Shown here: positions 36,836 to 46,397 of the stretch, piece by piece
Layout of the letters: every line of letters starts with the position of its first letter
Numbering within the stretch: the first letter of the stretch is position 1
Origin: an uncultured Alphaproteobacteria bacterium
GTDB taxonomy: Bacteria; Pseudomonadota; Alphaproteobacteria; MPNO01; UBA2964
DNA: 64,000 nucleotides
Assembly: GCA_943787225.1 (NCBI GenBank)
Contig: CALSLP010000001.1
Span: forward strand, 1,090,964-1,154,963
Direction of reading: 5' to 3'
Program-made: the position numbers and the translations under genes
The notes under the pieces: model-generated
Seen by the model: only the letters and a program-made list of their open reading frames with translations
Told to the model about the DNA's origin: nothing
Databases searched by the model: none

Positions 36836-39286
36836 CTATGCTTCGCGATTATCGATATCCCGCGCGAGTACTTCGCGCTTGCCGACATGGTTGGCGGCGC
36901 TGATAACACCTTCCGCTTCCATTTGATCAACGATGCGCGCCGCGCGGTTATATCCGATTGAGAGGTGCCGCTGAACGAAACTGGTAGAGGCTTTGCGTTC
37001 TCGACAGACGAGCGCCACGGCGTCGTCGTATAGCGCGTCGCCGTCACTGTTTTCGCCGCCGCCGGCCCCGATGGCGCTGCCAGGCTCTTCCTTGGTGACT
37101 TCCTCGATATATTTTGGCATGCCCTGAGCTTTGAGCGCGGTCACAACCCGTTCGACTTCTTCATCTGTCACCAGCGGTCCGTGGACGCGAGAGATACGAC
37201 CGCCGCCGGCCATAAAGAGCATATCGCCTTGACCCAGAAGTTGTTCTGCACCGGCTTCACCGAGGATCGTTCGGCTGTCAATTTTCGAGGTTACCTGGAA
37301 GCTGATCCGGGTGGGAAAGTTAGCTTTAATGGTCCCTGTGATGACGTCGACAGAGGGGCGTTGTGTCGCCATGATGAGATGAATACCGGCAGCGCGGGCC
37401 ATCTGGGCGATGCGCTGAACCGATGATTCAACTTCTTTGCCGGCGACTAGCATGAGGTCTGCCATTTCATCGACGATGACGACGATGAAGGGCAACGGGC
37501 TCATATCGAGTGGCTGGTCTTCGTAGATCGGCTCGCCGGTTTCGGAATCAAAGCCGGTTTGGACTGTGCGGGTGAGTGCTTCACCGTTCTTGCGCGCTTC
37601 TTCGAGCCGCGCATTATAGCCTGCGATGTTTCGGACGCCCATTGTCGACATGGCGCGATACCGCTGCTCCATTTCGCGAACAGTCCACTTCAACGCGACG
37701 ACGGCTTTTTTGGGGTCGGTCACCACCGGGCAGAGCAAATGCGGAATGCCGTCATAAACAGAAAGTTCGAGCATTTTGGGGTCGATCATGACCAAACGGC
37801 AATGTTCCGGCGATAGCCGATACAGCAGCGAAAGGATCATCGTGTTAATGGCCACTGATTTACCCGATCCGGTCGTCCCCGCGATCAGGAGATGCGGCAT
37901 GCGCGCGAGGTCGGCAATGGTAGGTCCGCCGCCGATATCCTTGCCGAGTGCGAGTGATAACTTTGACGGATTCCGTTCCAAGGTTTCTGATTCGAGGAGT
38001 TCGCGCAGCGATACGATCTCGCGATTGGAATTGGGAAGCTCAATGCCCATTGCATTGCGGCCCTGCACGACAGCGACCCGCGCTGAAATGGCGCTCATCG
38101 AGCGCGCGATATCGTCAGCGAGTCCGATGACCCGTGATGATTTAATGCCGGGCGCCGGTTCAAATTCATACAGCGTGACAACTGGCCCCGGGCGAACTTT
38201 AACGATCTCGCCTTGAACACCAAAATCTTCGAGCACTGACTCCAGAAGCCGGGCATTTTCCGCTAAGGCGTCTTCATCAGATTTGTTCGATTTGTCTTCG
38301 GTGATAATCGTTTCCAGTAGATCGATGTCTGGCAATTCATATTCGCCCTCGCTGGCCGATCCGAGATCAAGTTTGGTCTGGCGAGCGGCTTCAGCTTTCT
38401 TGCCGGGCTTTGCTTTGGTGGATCGCGGAGCGACAATCTCCTTCTTGGTCTCGCGGGTCGCGCCGCCCAAACGAGGCTGCCGCTTCTTGCGGGCGACATC
38501 GATTTCGCGGTTATTGTCGATATCGATGTCGTCATCATCGTCTTCGTTATCATAGAGCTTGGGCTCTAGCCGCTGTCGCGCGGCGGCATTGCCTTTCTTG
38601 GCAATGTTGAATGACCATTTCCCTGCCTGCACACCAGCCCGCCCACCGGCAGCACCAGCGGTGGCGCCATGGTGACCGAGCCACCGAAGGGTGTTGCCAA
38701 ACTGGCGCCATTCGGCAGCAGAGAAACCCAAGGTAATGATCAAGGCCGTGAGTGCTAATATGGCGGCGAGCGCTGCGACAGCATCGGTCCCGAACGGTGT
38801 TAAGCTGGTACTCCATGACGCCGTTGACGCGAGCGAAATATCGCCTGTGACGCCACCATATCCAGCATTAAGCGTCCAGGCACTGCCGGCGTCCGGTCCT
38901 GCTAAGGCGATGGCGGCTGTCAGCAAAGCAAGTGGCAAGAACGTCAGTCGAAGCCACAAATGACCAAGCCCTCTATGCGTAACAATGCGCCAGCCCCAAG
39001 CGAGGGCGACGACTGGCAAAATCCAGGCGGCGAGCCCGATCGATTGCATTAACAGGTCGGCCGTCCAGGCGCCGGTTGTCCCTAAGAGGTTTGTTGTTGT
39101 TGCCGCAGAGGCCGCGTTGAGCGATGGGTCGGCAGGATTAAAACTGATGAGTGCCGCGGTGATTGCAAGCGCGGTGATGATCAAGGCAATCCCAACGACT
39201 TCGATGGCCCGTTTTTGCAAAAATTCGGTGACACTTGGCGGCAGGATCGAGCCTTTTCGTGTCAGGTTCCGGGAATTGGTGGCCAT
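36836..39286 (-). CDS. ftsK: DNA translocase FtsK
   Basis: FtsK is a septal DNA pump that resolves chromosome ends during division. The N-terminal membrane domain has about four helices (residues 22-200), with the linker rich in charged residues (KKRQPRLGG, DDDDIDID). The motor domain contains Walker A HLLIAGTTGSGKSVAINTM near residue 475, Walker B PFIVVIVDEMADLM, RIAQMARAAGIHLIMATQRPSVDVITG, and the C-terminal winged-helix gamma domain TSFVQRHLSIGYNRAARIVDQME that reads KOPS. The ATG at 39286, after GAGG, gives 816 residues. It precedes lolA on the same strand. Confidence 0.96.
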   Translation of the reverse strand: MATNSRNLTRKGSILPPSVTEFLQKRAIEVVGIALIITALAITAALISFNPADPSLNAASAATTTNLLGTTGAWTADLLMQSIGLAAWILPVVALAWGWRIVTHRGLGHLWLRLTFLPLALLTAAIALAGPDAGSAWTLNAGYGGVTGDISLASTASWSTSLTPFGTDAVAALAAILALTALIITLGFSAAEWRQFGNTLRWLGHHGATAGAAGGRAGVQAGKWSFNIAKKGNAAARQRLEPKLYDNEDDDDDIDIDNNREIDVARKKRQPRLGGATRETKKEIVAPRSTKAKPGKKAEAARQTKLDLGSASEGEYELPDIDLLETIITEDKSNKSDEDALAENARLLESVLEDFGVQGEIVKVRPGPVVTLYEFEPAPGIKSSRVIGLADDIARSMSAISARVAVVQGRNAMGIELPNSNREIVSLRELLESETLERNPSKLSLALGKDIGGGPTIADLARMPHLLIAGTTGSGKSVAINTMILSLLYRLSPEHCRLVMIDPKMLELSVYDGIPHLLCPVVTDPKKAVVALKWTVREMEQRYRAMSTMGVRNIAGYNARLEEARKNGEALTRTVQTGFDSETGEPIYEDQPLDMSPLPFIVVIVDEMADLMLVAGKEVESSVQRIAQMARAAGIHLIMATQRPSVDVITGTIKANFPTRISFQVTSKIDSRTILGEAGAEQLLGQGDMLFMAGGGRISRVHGPLVTDEEVERVVTALKAQGMPKYIEEVTKEEPGSAIGAGGGENSDGDALYDDAVALVCRERKASTSFVQRHLSIGYNRAARIVDQMEAEGVISAANHVGKREVLARDIDNREA

Positions 39287-39299
39287 TATTGCCTCCTCG

Positions 39300-40490
39300 T
39301 CAAAGAGTCGTGACCAGGCGATCAAGTGCCTGACCTGTTGTTTCTAGATCGTGGACCAGCGCACACCGAATATAGGCGGCGCCCGGGTTTTTTCCATCTT
39401 GTCCGGTCTTGGCGAAGTAAGCCCCTGGAATCACGCGCAGGGCTGCCTGTTGCCATAATTTTAGAGCGGCGGCTTCGCTATCCCCGACATTGAGCCATAA
39501 ATAGAAACCGCCATCGGGGCGGTAATAGCCATGTAATCCGGCAAGTTTTTGATCAGCGAGATCAAACTTTCTCTGATAAAGCGCGCGATTGCTTGTGACA
39601 TGCTCTTCGTCTTGCCAGAGAGCGGTCGCGACAGCCAAAAGCGGCATTGGCGGAGGGGCCCCACCGTAATCCCTGACCTGTTTAAAGCGCGCCATAATGT
39701 CGGGGTCACCCGCAACAAAGCCGGACCGAAGCCCGGGTACGCTTGACCGTTTAGAGAGCGAGTTCATGATCAGAACATGATCAAGCGATCCACCTAATGC
39801 CGCGCAGGCTTCGATGCCCCCTGCTGGTGGTGTGTCGTTATATATCTCGCTGTAACATTCATCAAAAATAACCACAAAATCATGTTTGCGGGCGAGTTCG
39901 ATAATAGATTTGAGTTTCTCGACAGACGCCGCTGTACCCTGTGGGTTGGCGGGTGTGCAGTAATAGGCGAGCGCGGTCCGATCTAGGGTTTCGGCATCCA
40001 GCGCGTGGAAATCAGGAAGAAAATTCGTTTCTGGTGTTGCCGGAACAAAGACAGATTCTGCCCCGGCAAGGGCCGCGGCGCCCAAATAAACCTGATAAAA
40101 CGGGTTAGGCATCAGGACCAGCGGTTGCTGCCCCAAGATTTTCTCGGGGATGATTGTAAGCGCTATCATGAAGAGAGCTTCGCGTGTGCCGGAAACCGGG
40201 ATTATCGTTTTATCGGGATCGAACATGTCGCCGGGCAGGTCGTATCGCCGCGTAAGCCAGTCAGCGACAGCCGCCCTGAACTCTGGTGTTCCCCAAACGG
40301 GAGGGTACTTGCCCCAGAGATCGCCGCTTTCGGCAAGAACACGATGGAGGATTTCTGGAGCGGGGTGTTGCGGTTCGCCAAGCGCCAGTGACAACGGCGC
40401 ATCCTCGGTTTGAGGCGTGCTGGAATCCAGTAATGCCCGTAAGCGGTCGAACGGGTAATCACCGATTCGATCGAGCCGATCGTTGATCAT
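39300..40490 (-). CDS. dapC: Aminotransferase class I/II, probable succinyldiaminopimelate transaminase
   Basis: This 396-residue fold-type I PLP aminotransferase has the Schiff-base Lys in MNSLSKRSSVPGLRSGFVAGD near residue 247, YYCTPANPQGTAAS and the PLP-contacting FDECYSEIY. The terminal YIRCALVHDLETT has the carboxylate-binding Arg. The overall pattern matches DapC, which transaminates N-succinyl-2-amino-6-ketopimelate in lysine and peptidoglycan synthesis. A generic class I aminotransferase role cannot be excluded. It lies just upstream of ftsK, 13 bp apart. Confidence 0.82.
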   Translation of the reverse strand: MINDRLDRIGDYPFDRLRALLDSSTPQTEDAPLSLALGEPQHPAPEILHRVLAESGDLWGKYPPVWGTPEFRAAVADWLTRRYDLPGDMFDPDKTIIPVSGTREALFMIALTIIPEKILGQQPLVLMPNPFYQVYLGAAALAGAESVFVPATPETNFLPDFHALDAETLDRTALAYYCTPANPQGTAASVEKLKSIIELARKHDFVVIFDECYSEIYNDTPPAGGIEACAALGGSLDHVLIMNSLSKRSSVPGLRSGFVAGDPDIMARFKQVRDYGGAPPPMPLLAVATALWQDEEHVTSNRALYQRKFDLADQKLAGLHGYYRPDGGFYLWLNVGDSEAAALKLWQQAALRVIPGAYFAKTGQDGKNPGAAYIRCALVHDLETTGQALDRLVTTL

Positions 40491-40650
40491 AGGTGCACTT
40501 CTTCAGTTGCCGCTGATAAGAAGCGACGTAAACTACTCTAAAAACAGTAGAATCTTACATCCAAAGCCTGACTCGGTACAAGCAGAATGCCATTTGGTAA
40601 AAAATCGATCAGCGGGTGCGCTGAAATTGGCAGCTGCTTAAAAATTGGGC

Positions 40651-40683
40651 AAAAGAAAACCGGAGCTCCCTAAGGAGCTCCGG
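40651..40683 (-). terminator. Intrinsic terminator of the nitrogen operon
   Basis: A perfect inverted repeat CCGGAGCTCC / GGAGCTCCGG with a four-base loop lies about 85 bp beyond amtB. On the minus strand it is followed by TTTTCTTTT, so it ends torF-glnK-amtB transcription. Confidence 0.88.
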
Positions 40684-40768
40684 TAGGTTTTGGTGGCGCA
40701 GTAGAACAATCTCCGGAAGGGAAAGCTGCTCTTACACTATGCCTCCAGGGGTGATTTCATTCGGTCCG

Positions 40769-42064
40769 TTACTGAATGGTTTCGCCATGTTCGCCAAGAT
40801 CGAGACCATCGCGTTCGGTTTCTTCGTCGACCCGAATGCCGATAATCAAATCAATAACTTTTAAAATGATGGCTGTGGCGATTGCGCACCAGATGACGGT
40901 TGCAACAATGCCCCAGGCCTGGGTTACAACCTGTCCGGCATTGCCTTCAAGAAGACCGGCTGTGCCACCGATTGCCTTATTGGCGAAGACGCCGGTCAGC
41001 AAGGCGCCAACGATGCCGCCGATGCCGTGGATTCCGAAAACGTCCAGCGCGTCATCATAACCGGCCTTGCGTTTGAGCCAGGTTGCTCCCCAGTAACAGG
41101 CAGCTCCTGAGCCGATGCCGATAAACAGGGCCCCCATTGGATCGACGAAACCCGCGGCTGGCGTAATGGCGACCAACCCACCAATAGCACCGGAGATGAT
41201 GCCGAGGACGCTCGGTTTTCCACGCATTCCCCATTCAATGAACATCCAGGTGAGGGCGGCCGCTGCGGTGGCAATCTGTGTGACGACCATGGCCATGGCG
41301 GCTGTACCGTTTGCTGCCAATGCTGAGCCAGCGTTGAAGCCGAACCAGCCAACCCATAACAAGGCGGCGCCAATGACTGACAGGACCAGGTTGTGCGGTG
41401 CCAGTGACTCCGTGCCCAATCCCTTGCGTTTGCCAATCATGATCGCTGCAACAAGCCCCGCGACGCCGGCATTGATGTGAACGACGGTCCCACCAGCGAA
41501 ATCCAGCACGCCATCTTTGCTTAGGAAGCCGCCGCCCCAGACCCAGTGAACAACGGGGGCATAAACGACCAGCATCCAAATGCCGGTGAACCACAGCATC
41601 GCGCTAAATTTCATGCGATCGGCAAAGGCGCCGACGATGAGGGCTGGCGTGATGATGGCAAAGGTCATCTGGAAGACCATAAACAGCGAGTCTGGTATCG
41701 TGCCGTTAACAGCGCCTAACGTTAAGTCTTTGAGAAAGACCTTCCCGAGACCGCCGACATAGGCGTTTCCGGCATCAAAAGCGAGACTGTAGCCGATCAC
41801 CATCCACAGGATGCTCATCAGACAGCAGATCGCAAAACACTGCATTAAAAGCGAGAGCACGTTCTTTTTCCGCACCATACCGCCGTAAAACAAGGCCAGA
41901 CCGGGGATGGTCATCAGTAACACAAGCGCGGTTGCCGTTAGCATCCAGGCGGTATCGCCGGAATCGATTTTCGGGGCGGCTGTTTGTGCGACAGCTGATG
42001 TAGCGATTATCCCCGTTGAGAAGGCTGCTGATAGAGCCAGCAGCGGCTTTTTATAGAGCGTCAT
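40769..42064 (-). CDS. amtB: Ammonium transporter AmtB
   Basis: This inner-membrane ammonium channel has 431 residues from the ATG at 42064, with a cleaved N-terminal signal (MTLYKKPLLALSAAFSTG, ending ATSAVAQ) and eleven hydrophobic helices. The periplasmic gate and selectivity sequence DFAGGTVVHINAGVAGL, the twin pore His in this helix and FGIHGIGGIVGALLTG, and the DDALDVFGIHG loop that binds PII are all present. Its start lies within the glnK tail (14-bp overlap), and GlnK would block it under nitrogen excess. A longer upstream frame within glnK has no support. Confidence 0.95.
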   Translation of the reverse strand: MTLYKKPLLALSAAFSTGIIATSAVAQTAAPKIDSGDTAWMLTATALVLLMTIPGLALFYGGMVRKKNVLSLLMQCFAICCLMSILWMVIGYSLAFDAGNAYVGGLGKVFLKDLTLGAVNGTIPDSLFMVFQMTFAIITPALIVGAFADRMKFSAMLWFTGIWMLVVYAPVVHWVWGGGFLSKDGVLDFAGGTVVHINAGVAGLVAAIMIGKRKGLGTESLAPHNLVLSVIGAALLWVGWFGFNAGSALAANGTAAMAMVVTQIATAAAALTWMFIEWGMRGKPSVLGIISGAIGGLVAITPAAGFVDPMGALFIGIGSGAACYWGATWLKRKAGYDDALDVFGIHGIGGIVGALLTGVFANKAIGGTAGLLEGNAGQVVTQAWGIVATVIWCAIATAIILKVIDLIIGIRVDEETERDGLDLGEHGETIQ

Positions 42065-42389
42065 TGTCTGTTTCTCCTGTGCGGATTCGGACCGCCTTTT
42101 CCATGTCGAATACAAAGATTTTTCCGTCGCCGATCTGGCCAGTGGCGGCAGCATTGCGGATCGCCTCAATCGTTTGATCTGCGACGTCATCTGAAACCGC
42201 GACTTCAATCCGGATTTTCGGCAAAAAGTTGATCTCGTATTCCGCGCCGCGGTAGATCTCGGTTTGGCCCTTCTGGCGTCCGAAGCCACGTGCTTCACTG
42301 ACAGTCAGACCCTGAACGCCGATTTCTGTTAGGGCCGCTCGAACTTCATCCAGCTTGAACGGCTTGATAACTGCTTCGATAAGTTTCAT
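42051..42389 (-). CDS. glnK: PII nitrogen regulatory protein GlnK
   Basis: This 112-residue PII protein begins MKLIEAVIKPFKLDEVRAALTEIG and carries the T-loop with the uridylylated Tyr in GQTEIYRGAEYEI, the B-loop TGQIGDGKIFV and the C-loop EKAVRIRTGE. It binds 2-oxoglutarate, ATP and ADP, and controls AmtB, whose gene overlaps its 3' end. The torF gene lies just upstream and all three share the sigma-54 promoter. Confidence 0.96.
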   Translation of the reverse strand: MKLIEAVIKPFKLDEVRAALTEIGVQGLTVSEARGFGRQKGQTEIYRGAEYEINFLPKIRIEVAVSDDVADQTIEAIRNAAATGQIGDGKIFVFDMEKAVRIRTGETDNDAL

Positions 42390-42406
42390 TCCAATTGCCT
42401 TTCTGC

Positions 42407-43162
42407 TCAGAAGCTTCTTGAGACGGAGAAGAGAACGGCTTCTTCTTTGCCATCACCTGAGGGGCTGATGGAGGTGTCGGAATACGCGACGGACATATCA
42501 AAGCCAGCCAGGCTGTAGCCAACCGAGAGGTTGTATTCGGTATAGTCTGGTGCTCCGAACGCGGTGTTGTTCTCGATGTTCTGGCGGGCGACATAACCGG
42601 ATAGGGTGAGCCCGGTCTTGCCGACAGGAACGTCGACGGCGAGCTTCGGGTAGGTTGCTGTACCGCTATCCCCGAAGTTCTCAGGCGACCAGTTGATGCT
42701 GGCGGTTACTGCGGCGATGCCGAAGTCATAGGACAAGGCAGCCTGGGCTTCGATGAAGTCATAGTTCAGATTACTGGCGGCGCCAGGGTAGGAATAATAG
42801 ATAAACCCGACATCCCAGCCGATGCCCGTGTCACCGATATTGCCTTTCAGGCCACCATAGTAATCAATCTCGATGCTGGCCCCGTCAACGCCGGCCCCTT
42901 CATTGAAATCAACGTTGGAGCCCCAGACACCGACATAGGCCGTCACCGGCGTGGCGAGGCTGATCTCATAGTCGAAGCCACCCTGCAGGGCGGGGGCGTC
43001 ATCAGTCTGAGAGACGCCGCGGAAGTAATACTCGCTGACCAGACCGACATTCGCGGAAAACGTTCCTGGAACCGTCGACTTCTCGGCAGCGGTTACGCTA
43101 AATGGCAGTAATACGCCCGTTGCCAGAATTGCTGTTCCGATACCCCTAACTAATTTATTCAT
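42407..43162 (-). CDS. TorF family putative porin
   Basis: This 251-residue outer-membrane beta-barrel protein has a signal peptide (MNKLVRGIGTAILATGVLLPFSVTAAE) and the TorF/TIGR02001 pattern SANVGLVSEYYFRGVSQTDDAPALQGGFDY. It ends in a Phe (VLFSVSRSF), suiting barrel insertion. Its function is unknown; its fixed place upstream of glnK-amtB in many alphaproteobacteria suggests a role in uptake of nitrogen compounds. It is preceded by AAGGAAAG and by the sigma-54 promoter. Confidence 0.85.
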   Translation of the reverse strand: MNKLVRGIGTAILATGVLLPFSVTAAEKSTVPGTFSANVGLVSEYYFRGVSQTDDAPALQGGFDYEISLATPVTAYVGVWGSNVDFNEGAGVDGASIEIDYYGGLKGNIGDTGIGWDVGFIYYSYPGAASNLNYDFIEAQAALSYDFGIAAVTASINWSPENFGDSGTATYPKLAVDVPVGKTGLTLSGYVARQNIENNTAFGAPDYTEYNLSVGYSLAGFDMSVAYSDTSISPSGDGKEEAVLFSVSRSF

Positions 43163-43250
43163 TTGCTTTCCTTCCGATGGCAGATCGCCGTCTGTTAAGT
43201 GGACATATTTAAACGCAGCCGATCATGATGACCCGCCAACGCCCTAACAT

Positions 43251-43267
43251 TGCAAAGCCCGTGCCAA
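43251..43267 (-). promoter_or_regulatory. Sigma-54 promoter of torF-glnK-amtB
   Basis: On the minus strand the sequence TTGGCACGGGCTTTGCA gives a perfect -24/-12 element, TGGCAC-N5-TTGC. It places the start near 43240, 78 nt before torF. The rest of the 329-bp gap (43163-43491) holds no gene; a typical NtrC dyad was not found by eye upstream. Confidence 0.88.
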
Positions 43268-43491
43268 TCAGGCAGCAATCCTGACGAAAAGAGTTTTTAT
43301 TGTTTAAAAACAGTCTATTAGAGGTAAAATCGGCGGTTGTGCTTGCGCTATATCTACGGGCAACGCCAAGAACACTGCCTATATTTTATACAAAAATATT
43401 TAGACGGTTAAAAATTAGGCTGGCATGTTGAATCGGAGCGACCGTAAATACGCGCTGGACAGAAAGCCAGTTGCGGCGGCAATGTATCGAC

Positions 43492-44727
43492 ATGCCTGAG
43501 ACGACGGGAATTTCTGCAGGACAGAACTATGATGTTCTGATCATCGGTGGCGGAATGGCTGGCCTAATACTTGCGGTCGCCTTGGGCACTGCAGGCGTTT
43601 CTACGGCAGTGATTGAGCCACTTGCCCCTGAAAAATTGCTGGATACCGGGTTCGATGGACGGACGACCGCGATCGCGGGCGGTTCCCGCAATGCCCTGGC
43701 AGCGATTGGGGCGTGGCGGGGCATGGCTGGCGATGCTGAGGATATTTTGGAAATCCGGGTGTCGGACGGGCATTCACCGCTCTTCCTGCATTATGATCAT
43801 TTGGACCTCGACGATGGTCCGTTGGGCTACATCGTGGAAAACCAGATTATCCGATCGGCCCTGCTCGAACGCCTTGCACCATTGTCGTCGGTTAAATTGC
43901 TCTTTGGACGACGCGTGCAGTCGCTCGATAGAGAAGGCCCGTTCGCAAAGGCTGTCCTCAGCGATGGCGAGACTGTCATGGCCCATCTCGCCATTGCCAC
44001 TGACGGACGAGGATCGCCAACCCGCGAGGCAGCAAACATAAACGTCAAGCAATGGCGATATCCGCAGACGGGTATTGTCTGCACGGTCAAACATCAACAC
44101 CCGCATCACGGGATTGCACAGGAGCATTTTTTGCCAGCCGGGCCGTTCGCCATTCTGCCAATGACGGAACAACGGTCCTCAATTGTGTGGACCGAAAAAG
44201 CCGATCTCGCGCCAAAGATTCTCGAATTACCTGACCCGGAATTTGCCGAAGAATTGCAAATAAGGTTTGGGGATTACCTTGGTGACCTCGAAATCGTCGG
44301 GCCTAAATTCTCTTACCCCCTGGGCCTTCTTCACGCCGAACATTATATCACACCGCGCCTCGCCCTCGCTGGAGATGCCGCGCATGCGATTCACCCCATT
44401 GCCGGACAGGGTCTGAATATCGGTATTCGCGATGCCGCAGCGCTTGCAGAAATTGTTGTCGACGCGTTGCGGCTTGGTCTCGACCCTGGATCAATAAATG
44501 TGCTCGAAACTTACGAACGATGGCGACGGTTCGATAATACAATGATGATTGCCGCAACGGATGGCTTGAACCGGGTGTTCTCCAACGATGTGGCCCCCAT
44601 CAAACTTGCCCGTGATATCGGGCTGGCGGCGGTCAACCAGACGCCCCCGCTCAAACGTCTGTTTATGCGTCACGCCATGGGCGTTCTCGGGGATCTGCCC
44701 CGGTTGATCCGGGGCGAGCCTATCTGA
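43492..44727 (+). CDS. FAD-dependent ubiquinone-type hydroxylase (UbiH/COQ6 family)
   Basis: This is a flavoprotein monooxygenase of the UbiH/UbiF/UbiI family, acting on the aromatic ring during ubiquinone synthesis. The FAD motif VLIIGGGMAGLILAVALG is near residue 14, the DG motif in IATDGRGSPTR, and the GD motif in LALAGDAAHAIHPIAGQGLNIGIRD. From the ATG at 43492 it has 411 residues; a further in-frame ATG at 43471 has weaker context. Which ring position is hydroxylated cannot be told from sequence. It is convergent with the halogenase gene. Confidence 0.88.
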   Translation: MPETTGISAGQNYDVLIIGGGMAGLILAVALGTAGVSTAVIEPLAPEKLLDTGFDGRTTAIAGGSRNALAAIGAWRGMAGDAEDILEIRVSDGHSPLFLHYDHLDLDDGPLGYIVENQIIRSALLERLAPLSSVKLLFGRRVQSLDREGPFAKAVLSDGETVMAHLAIATDGRGSPTREAANINVKQWRYPQTGIVCTVKHQHPHHGIAQEHFLPAGPFAILPMTEQRSSIVWTEKADLAPKILELPDPEFAEELQIRFGDYLGDLEIVGPKFSYPLGLLHAEHYITPRLALAGDAAHAIHPIAGQGLNIGIRDAAALAEIVVDALRLGLDPGSINVLETYERWRRFDNTMMIAATDGLNRVFSNDVAPIKLARDIGLAAVNQTPPLKRLFMRHAMGVLGDLPRLIRGEPI

Positions 44728-44748
44728 AAGATGCCAGAAACGTCGGGG

Positions 44749-46317
44749 TCAGGGACGGTACCAGGCCTCGGTGCCTTTTTCTCGGAGACTGTCGAGGAAA
44801 CGCCGATGATCCGGCGCCTGAAAAAGAAGCTGTTGTCGCTGCTTGTCCATCATCGCCGTGAACTCATCGTAGTCTTCATCGGAAATGGCACCCTCCAAAG
44901 GATACTCATCATCGCCGGTAAAGTTTTTACCAAAAAGAACGTAGAGGTAACTCCATGCCGTAAAGAGCGGGTTGTTGGTTTCTATATCCAACTCAGTGGG
45001 GAGCTTGTGTTTCCATAAGGCCAATCGTTCCCGCACCCGATCAGGCACAACATTCTCACCGCGTGCTGTTTTCCAGAAGTCTCCATCGCGGTTCGAGAGC
45101 GCATAATGCATCGCGATAAAATCGCGAATATCCTCATACATATCGGTGATGAGATGGTTATAGCGTTTGATCAGCACGGGATCACAATTGCGATCGGGCA
45201 GGTGATCCAGAAAACGCCGGATGGCAACCTGAATAAGATGGATGCTTGTTGATTCGAGTGGCTCGATAAACCCGGCCGATAGCCCGACGCCAAGACAATT
45301 TTTAACCCAGCTGTGCCGCGCTCGCCCAAGCGCCATTGGAATAACCCGCGGTTCGGCGCCTTTGGCATCATCGCCGAGATGAGCCAAAAACTCATCAATG
45401 GCTTCGTCGTCTGATCGAAACTGACTTGAAAAAACATAACCTGTTCCGCGCCGAGAATAGAGCGGTACGTTCCACGACCAACCCGCACCGAGCGCGGTAC
45501 TGGTTGTGTAGGGTTCAAGAGGCGCGCCTTCACGATGGGGAATTTGTACGGCCAACGCGCGATCACAAAGCAGGTGATCGCCATAAGGGATAAAATCCTC
45601 CCCCATGGCTTTTTGAAGAATGATGCTTCGAAAGCCGGAACAGTCGATGATAAATTCTACCGGGTGGGTGCCGCGTTCCTTTAACTCAAGCGCGGAGACA
45701 AATCCTCTTTCGTCCAACGTCACATCTGTAACGTCGTCACTGATATAGGTCACACCGAGGGAGGTGCAGTAATTCTTGAGATACTCTCCCATAAGCGATG
45801 CATCGAGATGGAAGCTATAATTCGTCAAACCCTCAAATGGGTCTGATCCAAGTATTTTTGGCGCCCGGTTGGCATCCATGAGAGTCGGTAAAACACTCAT
45901 GGCATGCGCGAAGGTTGGTTGCTGTACGCCGCGTACTGATCGGCGGTGATAGTGATAGGCAGGATCAACGCCAAAGATCGATTGCGGCGCGTCGAACGGA
46001 TGATAATAGTCGCCGTCACTGCCGTCGGGATTAATGTTCCAGCCTTTAAACCGGACCGCTCCCTTAAACGTTGCATCGCAATGATGGAGAAAGTCTGTTT
46101 CGTCGATCCTGAGCTGAGCGAATGTCACAAAAGTGCTGAGCGTCGTCGCTTCGCCGACTCCGATAATGGGCAAGTTGGGGGATTCAATGACGGTGACTTC
46201 GGTGTCCGGGCCATCGTTCCGACGATTAAGCGTTCCCACCAACAAGCTTGCGGCGAGCCAGCCAGCGCTCCCCCCGCCGACAATGGTAAAGCGGGTTATG
46301 CGGTCATTTGTCGTCAC
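44749..46317 (-). CDS. Flavin-dependent tryptophan halogenase family protein
   Basis: This 522-residue enzyme of the tryptophan halogenase family uses reduced flavin, oxygen and halide to make hypohalous acid. The FAD site GGGSAGWLAAS is near residue 14, the WxWxIP-type signature appears as WSWNVPL near 251, the candidate Lys near 85 is in FKGAVRFKGW, and the C-terminal catalytic Glu motif GFIEPLESTS is near 342. The motifs suggest an active halogenase. The substrate is unknown, since family members act on Trp or other aromatic compounds and many are uncharacterised. No partner flavin reductase is evident nearby. Confidence 0.87.
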   Translation of the reverse strand: MTTNDRITRFTIVGGGSAGWLAASLLVGTLNRRNDGPDTEVTVIESPNLPIIGVGEATTLSTFVTFAQLRIDETDFLHHCDATFKGAVRFKGWNINPDGSDGDYYHPFDAPQSIFGVDPAYHYHRRSVRGVQQPTFAHAMSVLPTLMDANRAPKILGSDPFEGLTNYSFHLDASLMGEYLKNYCTSLGVTYISDDVTDVTLDERGFVSALELKERGTHPVEFIIDCSGFRSIILQKAMGEDFIPYGDHLLCDRALAVQIPHREGAPLEPYTTSTALGAGWSWNVPLYSRRGTGYVFSSQFRSDDEAIDEFLAHLGDDAKGAEPRVIPMALGRARHSWVKNCLGVGLSAGFIEPLESTSIHLIQVAIRRFLDHLPDRNCDPVLIKRYNHLITDMYEDIRDFIAMHYALSNRDGDFWKTARGENVVPDRVRERLALWKHKLPTELDIETNNPLFTAWSYLYVLFGKNFTGDDEYPLEGAISDEDYDEFTAMMDKQRQQLLFQAPDHRRFLDSLREKGTEAWYRP

Positions 46318-46397
46318 AATAATTCACCGGGAAAGCAATCAAAGGGTCAAAAGGTACGTGGCCTTGCCGCTTTCTGAGCAACAAGGCGTTGTGCAGA

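Noticed and set aside
40491..40650. Small RNA between dapC and the nitrogen operon
   Set aside because: Apart from the amtB terminator I see no promoter-terminator pair.
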